64,000 nucleotides of DNA from GCA-2705995 sp048267965 (GTDB taxonomy: Bacteria > Bacteroidota > Bacteroidia > Flavobacteriales_G > Salibacteraceae), in the NCBI GenBank assembly GCA_048267965.1, contig JBLWWK010000014.1:1-64000 (forward strand). Direction: 5' to 3'. This document shows, one piece after another, positions 52,761-59,505 of the stretch. The notes below the pieces were generated by a model. That model was not told the origin of the DNA. It did not search any database and saw nothing but the letters and a program-made list of their open reading frames with translations. Position 1 is the first letter of the stretch. Every line of letters starts with the position of its first letter. The translations under genes were made by a program, and so were the position numbers.

Positions 52761-53725
52761 AAAGTTTTTTTGTTGCGGCAGCGATAATGTTTACAAGCTT
52801 TTTGCGGGCAGAGCGTGCGCCCTATAAAATGGAAGATGTGTTGCAGAACACTCAACTGATTGTTTACGCTCAAATTCACACTCACACCGAAAAAGACGTT
52901 ACTATAAAAGTGAACGATGTTTTGTTTAATTATCGTACCGGTATTCAGCGCGAAGATTATTTAAGAATACCAAACGATTTCAGCATTGTTTGCCCGGTAG
53001 AAATTCCACGAGCATATGCCGAACAAAAGCGAAAAGGCGTCTTTTTTCTTCATTACGCTCGTAACACTTGGCACTTAACTATGGGCGAAGCCGTTTTCAT
53101 GACCAGCGAAACAGCTAAAATTGGGTTTATTCAAGAAGGGTATTTTTACGAAGGAACCCTACCTGAGTGGAAAAAAGACCTTAAAGACTACTATGCCCAT
53201 TTCCCTAGGAACCAAGAAAATAAACTCACTCCTCAGCTAGACAGCATTCAATGGGCAAGTCGAGAAGATTTATCGCCTCTCGTTCAGCTACAATACAAAA
53301 CATTTTACAATGCTTGGAATCTTGATTTATCACAACATAAAAGATTAACTCGTTATCAAATTGTAGAACCTAAAGAAGAAACGCCCTACGAAACATTGCA
53401 AAGTTCGCCCGGAGTTCAGGTGCCCATCTCACCAGAAAAAATGATGCAAATAAGCGATGAAATTGCAGAAAGAGCATCTACTCAATATCCAGAACTTCTC
53501 GAAAAGCAGATAAAAGGCTTTACCTATTACTCGCTATATTTTAATGATCAAGGTAAAATAGATAAGGTAAAAATAGATTTAGTTGTTCACGGTTTGCTTA
53601 ATAATGCGCTAGAAACCTATTTTGACGAGCACAATCTTTGGCCGGCTGCCATCAACAAAAACGGAGTTCCTATACGGTTTAGGCAAAGGTTATTCATGAG
53701 GTTTAACCCACAAATTAATAAATAG
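52757..53725 (+). CDS. Exported protein with a TonB-C-like C-terminal segment
   Basis: The 322-residue protein has a signal peptide (MKSFFVAAAIMFTSFLRAE). The middle (about 30-200) is unrecognised. The last 80 residues, with YYSLYFNDQGKIDKVKI and LWPAAINKNGVPIRFR, resemble the TonB C-terminal fold, in which a W-x-PA-x(3)-NG-x-PV pattern precedes the last strand. This comparison is by eye and uncertain. It is the last gene of the hydrolase cluster. It overlaps its predecessor by 4 bases and is followed by an intrinsic terminator. Confidence 0.7.
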   Translation: MKSFFVAAAIMFTSFLRAERAPYKMEDVLQNTQLIVYAQIHTHTEKDVTIKVNDVLFNYRTGIQREDYLRIPNDFSIVCPVEIPRAYAEQKRKGVFFLHYARNTWHLTMGEAVFMTSETAKIGFIQEGYFYEGTLPEWKKDLKDYYAHFPRNQENKLTPQLDSIQWASREDLSPLVQLQYKTFYNAWNLDLSQHKRLTRYQIVEPKEETPYETLQSSPGVQVPISPEKMMQISDEIAERASTQYPELLEKQIKGFTYYSLYFNDQGKIDKVKIDLVVHGLLNNALETYFDEHNLWPAAINKNGVPIRFRQRLFMRFNPQINK

Positions 53726-53850
53726 CCATGTGTAAAAATTAACGGTACGAACCGTAAATCATTTTGTCTAAATCTAAAAAAGCAGATAAGCCTTTCTGCC
53801 ACTATTTAACAGAGATACAGAAAACAGAACATTGATCTACGCTTAAATAA

Positions 53851-53885
53851 AAAGCCTCGATAAGAATTCTTACCGAGGCTTTTTT
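53851..53885. terminator. Bidirectional Rho-independent terminator
   Basis: The arms AAAGCCTCG (53851-53859) and CGAGGCTTT (53874-53882) form a 9-bp stem, with an AAGAATTCTT palindrome in the loop and T runs on both sides. It separates the hydrolase cluster from the convergent isomerase gene. Confidence 0.85.
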
Positions 53886-53904
53886 ATTGTTGTTAACCAA
53901 GTTG

Positions 53905-54882
53905 TTAAAACTTAGAAAGTTCACTTTTTAAATGATCAATTACTTCAATTTCCATCACATCTACCTGATTGATGTCAGAAAGATGAAGAGAAATCCAGTC
54001 ACCGAAGTGAATGTGATACAAAGCTCGTTCTAAATTTGAGTTGCCTTTCGACCAAATTTCATGAATGCGATGCGTATACTTCTCAATGATTTCTTTGTTG
54101 ATTTCTACCCTTTTTTGATTGCGGTCTAAATCATTATCGTTTCTGAAGTATACAACTGCCATTTTATCCGTTCCGTTAGCCCAGCCCACCAATTCGTTGT
54201 GGTTCATTTCAGGCACAACCGCATGCCAACAAAGCATTTTTGAGTTTTCGTTCAATTGTTGACGAAAACGAACGGCTACACCTTCAAAACCATCTATTGC
54301 ATAAATTACGGGCAAGGTTCCTTCCAAAGCTTTGGCATATTCAAGCGTTTCTTTTTCCATTGTTTCTTGGTCTAAATCGGCCAAGAATTTTTCGATAGAA
54401 GAAAAGAAGTCTTGCTGAATAAAGCCATAATGCTTCAACAAAACAAACTGTTGAACTAAGCTGTATGCCAGCATTGAACGAGGAGGATTACCACCAGGAA
54501 CTACAATGCAATTGTATCCGTTTTTCTCAGCAATGTCATGTGCTTTTCCGCCAGAAGTAATTATGGCCACTTCAGCTCCTTTTTCTTGTGCTAAACCAAG
54601 AGCAGAAAGTGTTTCTTCTGTATTTCCAGAATAGCTAGATACAATCACCAAGGTATGCTCGTTAACAAAAGCAGGAATCTCGTAATTCTTGTTTACAGTA
54701 ATAGGAACCGTACACTCATCGGCAACTAATTCAGCAACGATAGAACCACCAATTCCAGAACCACCTAAACCAGTAATTAAGATGTTCTTTATTTCGGTTT
54801 TAGGCTCTGATAGCTCCGCGCTTTTACCAATTTGGATAGCTTCTGCAAGCTGTTTGGGAAACGATTCGATTAGGTTTCTCAT
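53905..54882 (-). CDS. Bifunctional phosphoglucose/phosphomannose isomerase
   Basis: From the ATG at 54882 the protein has 325 residues with two SIS folds. Motifs are TGLGGSGIGGSIV, SSYSGNTEETLSAL, IVVPGGNPPRSMLAYS and PEMNHNELVGW, which characterise the archaeal/Bacteroidota bifunctional PGI/PMI family. It interconverts glucose-6-P or mannose-6-P with fructose-6-P. The frame opens at 54963 within the receptor gene, but a TACTTTCG box (54900-54907) lies in that stretch, so 54882 is preferred. The BtuB-like receptor gene upstream ends 52 bases before it. Confidence 0.9.
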   Translation of the reverse strand: MRNLIESFPKQLAEAIQIGKSAELSEPKTEIKNILITGLGGSGIGGSIVAELVADECTVPITVNKNYEIPAFVNEHTLVIVSSYSGNTEETLSALGLAQEKGAEVAIITSGGKAHDIAEKNGYNCIVVPGGNPPRSMLAYSLVQQFVLLKHYGFIQQDFFSSIEKFLADLDQETMEKETLEYAKALEGTLPVIYAIDGFEGVAVRFRQQLNENSKMLCWHAVVPEMNHNELVGWANGTDKMAVVYFRNDNDLDRNQKRVEINKEIIEKYTHRIHEIWSKGNSNLERALYHIHFGDWISLHLSDINQVDVMEIEVIDHLKSELSKF

Positions 54883-54934
54883 TTGTTCTAAAATTTGGAC
54901 GAAAGTAAATAACTCTTTTCGAGAATGTAAGTTA

Positions 54935-56917
54935 TTATTTTCCGAAGCCTGTGTTAAATACAATACCTAAACGCATCCAACGGCCTGGTTGTGCTACGTT
55001 TCCGATGTCTACATAGTTTTCGTCTAACAAGTTAGCTACTTCTAAAAACAACTTAAAATGTTCGCTTTTGTGCGTTACCCGAGTATCTACTAAAAATACG
55101 GGCTCGAAAGATACTTCGCCTTGCTGACCCGGTTGCGTATACCCTCCTAAACGATCTTGGTAAGATGTTCTCCAGTCAATAGTAACTTTATCAGACACAC
55201 GTTGGGTAAGGTTTAAGTTGAACTTGTGCTCCAGAAAGTCGAGTACATAATTCGATTCGAAATTCTTACTCTGCTCATCGGCAAACAGGTAAGTGTAGCT
55301 TATGCGTACTTTTTCGAAAATACTATTGGGCAAAGCCGTTTTTAACGGAATGGTTGCATCCAACTCAGCACCGTTTACTGTTAAAGACGTAATGTTGGCT
55401 GCTTGGGTAATGTCAGAGTTATTGTAACGTATCCAGTCGATGAGATTGGTTCCTTCTCGTCTGAAAAGCGCAACTGTTCCGGAAACCTTAGGAACAAAGA
55501 ACTTGGTTCCTACCTCGTAGTTTAAAGATTCTTCTGGCTTAAGGTTAATACTCCCTACAGCGCCACCCAAGGTGTAGTACAAATCAGTATACGTAGGGAA
55601 ACGTACAGAGCGGTTGGCAGAACCATACACTTTAAACGTGTTGTTTACTTGGTATGCAATGTCTAATCCCGGGAAAATCTCATCGTCAAAATCGCTGTTT
55701 ACGTTGTAGAGTAAACCACCAGAAATTAACCATTTGTCGATTTTTGCAGTGTGCTCTGCATAAACACTGATGTTGTTTCTCTCTTCAAACTGCGTATAAA
55801 ATGCTGAAGAATGTTCGCCTTCCACTCGCTCAGGAGAATCTAGATCTTCGCCTAAAACATTGCTTCTAATTTCTTCGTTTCTGTAGTCTAACCCAATTGA
55901 AGAAGTTCCGTATTTGCTGGTATATTCAGCTTGAAATTCAGCTCCCCATGAATCGGTACGGTGATAATTGTGACCACTGTACCAAGAAGGAACCGTATCT
56001 CCGTCCATTATAAAAGTGTTTCCATTTACACGGTTGTAAAAATCGGGTCCTTCACGAAACAACTCGAAACGATCGAAGTGTCTGCGGTAATATGCTTTAC
56101 CGGTTAATTGAACGCGGTCGCTTATGGACCACTTATCAGTTAATGAAGCAAATTGAGTTTCTGTTGCTTCGAACTGGTTGGGGAAATTGGCTGAATAAAA
56201 AGTAGATGCACCGAATGCTTTACGGTTCCAACCAGCGTTACCCAATATTTGGTGTTTTTTTAAGTTAGCAGAAGCTTGATAGTAAACGTTTTCCCATTCA
56301 AAATCGGTGTTCTCGTTAAAACCATCGCTTCCTCTTTGAGCATACGATAAGCTGTGGTTTACTTTACCAGTATTGAGCGTAATGGCTGCACGGCCTTCGT
56401 ATAAGCCGTACTCACCCGCCATAATTCCGGCTGTAACATTGTTTTCTCCTGATTTTTTGGTAATGATGTTAATGGCTCCTGCAAAAGCGTTTGGGCCATA
56501 GATTCTAGAACCACCGCCTTGAAGCACTTCAATGCGTTCAATTTGGCTTAAATCAATGGGGAGATTCATGCTGTGATGTCCTGTTTGCGGATCTGTCATT
56601 TTAATTCCGTTGAGAAGAATTAAGGTTTGATCGAAAGACCCACCGCGAATACTTACATCGGCTTGCGTACCAAACTGACCTCTCTGGCGAATATCAACAC
56701 TGGCTGCATACTCTAGCAATTCTGATAAACTCTGCACAGGTGCATTGTCAATTTCTGCCCGATCGATAATGGTTACGTGCCTTGCAGCGTCTTTGGCTGG
56801 AAGTTCTGTTCGTTGAGAAGAAACAACTACTTCTTTAAGTTGCGTTGTGTCTTTTTGCTGACCAGAGGCTACTAACCCACTGAAAACAAGTGCGAAAAAA
56901 GGGAATGCTTTTTTCAT
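54935..56917 (-). CDS. TonB-dependent receptor, BtuB-like
   Basis: The 660-residue protein has a signal peptide ending near VASGQ (residue 20), a plug domain (about 28-150; EVVVSSQRTELP, LSELLEYAASVDIRQRG, IERIEVLQGGGSRIYGPNAF, GAINIITKKSG) and a 22-strand barrel ending in aromatic residues. The sequence style matches receptors annotated BtuB in Bacteroidota, but no cobalamin riboswitch motif was found upstream, so the ligand is open. It contains an exact GGTTCCTACC (55505-55514). Confidence 0.87.
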   Translation of the reverse strand: MKKAFPFFALVFSGLVASGQQKDTTQLKEVVVSSQRTELPAKDAARHVTIIDRAEIDNAPVQSLSELLEYAASVDIRQRGQFGTQADVSIRGGSFDQTLILLNGIKMTDPQTGHHSMNLPIDLSQIERIEVLQGGGSRIYGPNAFAGAINIITKKSGENNVTAGIMAGEYGLYEGRAAITLNTGKVNHSLSYAQRGSDGFNENTDFEWENVYYQASANLKKHQILGNAGWNRKAFGASTFYSANFPNQFEATETQFASLTDKWSISDRVQLTGKAYYRRHFDRFELFREGPDFYNRVNGNTFIMDGDTVPSWYSGHNYHRTDSWGAEFQAEYTSKYGTSSIGLDYRNEEIRSNVLGEDLDSPERVEGEHSSAFYTQFEERNNISVYAEHTAKIDKWLISGGLLYNVNSDFDDEIFPGLDIAYQVNNTFKVYGSANRSVRFPTYTDLYYTLGGAVGSINLKPEESLNYEVGTKFFVPKVSGTVALFRREGTNLIDWIRYNNSDITQAANITSLTVNGAELDATIPLKTALPNSIFEKVRISYTYLFADEQSKNFESNYVLDFLEHKFNLNLTQRVSDKVTIDWRTSYQDRLGGYTQPGQQGEVSFEPVFLVDTRVTHKSEHFKLFLEVANLLDENYVDIGNVAQPGRWMRLGIVFNTGFGK

Positions 56918-57044
56918 AAAACGATAATTTTTAAAATTTCAGCCGGCAAGTATAGGTATATCTAACAAAAATCAGCTAAATTGCAGTTAAATGATTGGTT
57001 TACAGTGGGTTTAAGTTTAAACCCTAAATTGCGGTTATATTTAA

Positions 57045-57138
57045 TACTTTTGACTCATTGTAATAAGCATTACGTTTTATTCGTCCCCCTGTTAGTTTCC
57101 TGCATATTTAGCTCCCTTTTTGGAGCTAAATTTTTTTT
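57045..57138 (+). ncRNA. Candidate small RNA with own promoter box and terminator
   Basis: TACTTTTG (57045-57052) is a full -7 box. About 55 bases later a perfect 9-bp hairpin, TTTAGCTCC (57107-57115) with GGAGCTAAA (57122-57130), is followed by eight T. The unit would give an RNA of about 80 nt from roughly 57058 to 57138. It lies between divergent genes where no terminator is otherwise needed. No known RNA family was recognised, and no -33 TTG is present. Confidence 0.4.
57107..57138 (+). terminator. Rho-independent terminator in a divergent intergenic region
   Basis: A 9-bp perfect stem with a 6-nt loop is followed by eight T. Both flanking genes point away from it, so it must end a transcript that begins within the intergenic region, such as the candidate small RNA above. 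Confidence 0.8.
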
Positions 57139-57180
57139 CACCCTATTCATTTTGTTTTCTACTTCATAGGCTTGTAATCA

Positions 57181-57188
57181 TACCTTTG
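57181..57188 (+). promoter_or_regulatory. Bacteroidota -7 box (TACCTTTG) for lysS
   Basis: TACCTTTG matches TAnnTTTG fully and lies 27 bases upstream of the lysS ATG and downstream of the intergenic terminator. lysS therefore has its own promoter. A -33 TTG at the right spacing is not seen. Confidence 0.45.
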
Positions 57189-57215
57189 CACCTTTTCATT
57201 TTAGATTAAGATTAA

Positions 57216-58937
57216 ATGAGTCAGCATCTATCAGAACAAGAAGTCGTAAGACGAGAGTCGTTGGAAAAGATTAAAAACCTAGGGATTAACCCATTTCCAG
57301 CCGAAGAATTTAAAGTGTCAACCCTCACAACTCAAATTGAAAAACAGTTTGACGAAACACCTGAAAAGTTTGAAAAGGTGAGTCTTGCTGGTAGAATTAT
57401 GAGTAAACGCATTATGGGTAAGGCTTCTTTTATCGAGCTTCAAGATAGTGCTGGTAGAGTTCAATGCTACATTACACGTGACGATATTTCAGAGGGAGAC
57501 GATACCACTCTGTATAACGATGTTTTTAAAAAGCACTTAGATATTGGAGATTTTGTAGGCATCACTGGCTTTGTTTTTAAAACCAAAGTGGGCGAAATCA
57601 CCGTACACGCTCAAGAGTTAAAAGTGCTTTCAAAATCACTTAAACCGCTTCCTATTGTTAAAACCGATGCAGATGGTAATGTTCACGATGCGTTTAACGA
57701 TCCTGAACAGCGTTACCGCCAGCGTTATGTAGATTTAGTGGTAAACAACAAGGTAAAAGACACCTTTGTAAAGCGTACCAAAATCATGAACTCGATGCGT
57801 GAGTTTTTTAACGCAAAAGGGTACTTAGAAGTAGAGACGCCTATTTTACAGCCCATTCCGGGAGGAGCCGCTGCTCGTCCGTTTATAACTCATCACAATG
57901 CGTTAAATATTCCATTGTATTTGAGAATTGCCAACGAATTGTATCTGAAAAGATTGATTGTTGGTGGTTTCGATGGTGTTTACGAATTTGCGAAAGACTT
58001 CAGAAATGAAGGAATGGATCGTACCCACAACCCAGAATTCACCGTAATGGAAATTTACGTGGCGTACAAAGATTACCATTGGATGATGGATTTTACCGAA
58101 GAAATGCTTGAAAAAGTGGTAAAAGACACTCAAAACGGTGAAACCGTAGTGAAATTTGGTGACAAAGAACTCGACTTTAAACGTCCGTTTAAGCGTGTTA
58201 CCATGACCGATGCCATTATCGAACACACAGGTTTCGATATTACCGGAAAATCAGAAGAAGAGCTGCGCGCTGCCTGTAAAGAAATGGGATTAGAAGTAGA
58301 CGAAACTATGGGGAAAGGTAAACTCATCGATGAGATGTTTGGTGAGAAATGTGAACCCAATTACATACAGCCTACCTTTATTATCGATTACCCTGTAGAA
58401 ATGTCTCCGCTTTGTAAAAAACACAGAGACAACCCAGAGTTAACCGAGCGTTTCGAGTTAATGATTAACGGTAAAGAAGTAGCTAATGCTTACTCTGAAT
58501 TGAACGATCCGATAGATCAAAGAGAGCGTTTCGAAGAACAATTAAAGCTTTCAGAAAAAGGCGATGACGAAGCCATGTTTATCGATCAAGACTTCTTACG
58601 TGCGCTAGAATACGGTATGCCGCCAACGTCAGGAATGGGAATCGGAATCGATCGATTAACCATGTTCTTAACCAACAATGTGAGCATTCAAGAGGTGTTG
58701 TTCTTCCCGCAAATGAAACCAGAGAAGAAAACCAAGCCATTACCAGAAATGGGAGATGAAGAAAAGCAAGTTTTCGAAGCTCTCAGTAAAGCCGGCAGAA
58801 TCGAACTGCCAGAACTTAAATCTCAAGTAGGTTTAAGCAATAAAAAATGGGATAAAAGCCTGAAAGATTTACGAGCTAAAGAACTCATCAAAATCGAAAA
58901 AATAGACGATGTTCTTTGGATGGAAGTAATTAGCTAA
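57216..58937 (+). CDS. lysS: Lysine--tRNA ligase (class II)
   Basis: The 573-residue protein has an N-terminal OB-fold anticodon-binding domain (about 40-150) and a class II catalytic core. Motif 2 is FRNEGMDRTHNPEFT (about 268-282) and motif 3 GMGIGIDRLTMFLTN (about 473-487). A 70-residue C-terminal extension (from about 505) looks like a winged helix (EALSKAGRIELPELKSQVGL) and is seen in many Bacteroidota LysS proteins; its role is not established. It attaches lysine to tRNA-Lys. Transcribed from its own promoter and ended by a strong terminator. Confidence 0.96.
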   Translation: MSQHLSEQEVVRRESLEKIKNLGINPFPAEEFKVSTLTTQIEKQFDETPEKFEKVSLAGRIMSKRIMGKASFIELQDSAGRVQCYITRDDISEGDDTTLYNDVFKKHLDIGDFVGITGFVFKTKVGEITVHAQELKVLSKSLKPLPIVKTDADGNVHDAFNDPEQRYRQRYVDLVVNNKVKDTFVKRTKIMNSMREFFNAKGYLEVETPILQPIPGGAAARPFITHHNALNIPLYLRIANELYLKRLIVGGFDGVYEFAKDFRNEGMDRTHNPEFTVMEIYVAYKDYHWMMDFTEEMLEKVVKDTQNGETVVKFGDKELDFKRPFKRVTMTDAIIEHTGFDITGKSEEELRAACKEMGLEVDETMGKGKLIDEMFGEKCEPNYIQPTFIIDYPVEMSPLCKKHRDNPELTERFELMINGKEVANAYSELNDPIDQRERFEEQLKLSEKGDDEAMFIDQDFLRALEYGMPPTSGMGIGIDRLTMFLTNNVSIQEVLFFPQMKPEKKTKPLPEMGDEEKQVFEALSKAGRIELPELKSQVGLSNKKWDKSLKDLRAKELIKIEKIDDVLWMEVIS

Positions 58938-58964
58938 CGCGCTAACTACTCATCAATAAAAACT

Positions 58965-58995
58965 AAAAAAGCTCACGATTTCGTGAGCTTTTTTT
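58965..58995. terminator. Bidirectional Rho-independent terminator after lysS
   Basis: GCTCACG (58971-58977) pairs with CGTGAGC (58982-58988), flanked by A and T runs that extend the stem and serve both directions. It lies between lysS and a small convergent gene. Confidence 0.9.
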
Positions 58996-58997
58996 AT

Positions 58998-59138
58998 TTA
59001 AACATTCTTTACAATTCGCTTTTTCTCAGCCTGATCTACCACCTCTTCTTTTTCTTGCTGCGCAATGTACCAATCAATGTAACGATCGGCTTTTTTCTTT
59101 AACTCTTTAACTTTCGGATCTAACTTTACTGAGTTCAT
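58998..59138 (-). CDS. Small charged protein, 46 aa, unknown function
   Basis: From the ATG at 59138 the product is 46 residues, highly charged and helix-prone (VKLDPKVKELKKKADRYIDW onward), without signal or membrane segment. The frame can be read from 59210 (70 residues), but the added part is not convincing. It is kept because it is terminated cleanly by the shared hairpin and has a regular amphipathic pattern. Could still be spurious. Confidence 0.5.
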   Translation of the reverse strand: MNSVKLDPKVKELKKKADRYIDWYIAQQEKEEVVDQAEKKRIVKNV

Positions 59139-59292
59139 AATTATTTGCTTTCTAACACTATAAACGTTAAAAATCATCTTTCGGTTTGTTTTCATAACGG
59201 TAAGACCCAAAATTCATCTTTTATTCGTTTTTCAGTCGAGTTTGAGCCAATAACCATTTCGAAGAAATCATAAACTTGAGTACTTTCGAAAA

Positions 59293-59505
59293 ATGGAGCA
59301 AAGTGAAGGAAAGATTTTAGCCATAGACGATAACGAGATTGGCCTCATCAAATGCCAAGAAACCGAAGAGTTAGTAGAATTTGACGCTTCTGATGTTGAA
59401 AAAACATCGGCTTTAACCCTCAACCAACAAGTTACTTTCGAAATAATACAAGTAGCCTACGTAAACAGGCGAGTTGCAATAAACGTAAAATTAAAAGAAG
59501 AATGA
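59293..59505 (+). CDS. Small cold-shock-like OB-fold protein candidate, 70 aa
   Basis: The 70-residue protein has a pattern resembling cold-shock domains (GKILAIDDNEIGLIKC, VEFDASDVE, LTLNQQVTFEI, RRVAINVK), with a beta-barrel rhythm and the LxxGQxVxFEI-like turn. The aromatic RNA-binding residues of CspA (KGFGFI) are missing, so nucleic-acid binding is doubtful. A TACTTTCG box precedes it. It overlaps the S9 peptidase gene by 4 bases, suggesting one transcript. The family assignment is by eye. Confidence 0.65.
   Translation: MEQSEGKILAIDDNEIGLIKCQETEELVEFDASDVEKTSALTLNQQVTFEIIQVAYVNRRVAINVKLKEE

Larger units (their letters stand above)
534..55514. repeat. Highly over-represented dispersed 10-mer GGTAGGAACC (both strands)
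   Basis: Exact copies start at 534, 5860, 5983, 8871, 10818, 11694, 14091, 17766, 22516, 24663, 27709, 29757, 30256, 31900, 35465, 36256, 38108, 43383, 51225 and 55505. Seven read GGTAGGAACC and thirteen GGTTCCTACC on the plus strand. Three are intergenic (534, 17766, 27709). GGTAGGATCC or its complement is exact at 9030, 31777, 34463 and 45472. Chance expectation for the 10-mer in 64 kb, both strands, at about 40 percent GC is near 0.1. Many 9/10 matches also occur. The coordinates of this entry are the outer limits of the family. Confidence 0.9.

Noticed and set aside
534..55514. The repeated 10-mer as a KOPS-type chromosome-segregation motif
   Set aside because: Such motifs are strongly strand-biased; here both orientations occur in neighbouring genes (7 versus 13).
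534..55514. The repeated 10-mer as an ordinary transcription-factor site
   Set aside because: Seventeen of 20 exact copies lie inside coding regions of unrelated genes, far from promoters.
56918..57044. Cobalamin riboswitch upstream of the BtuB-like receptor
   Set aside because: No B12-box-like GCCACTG segment or suitable pairing was found.
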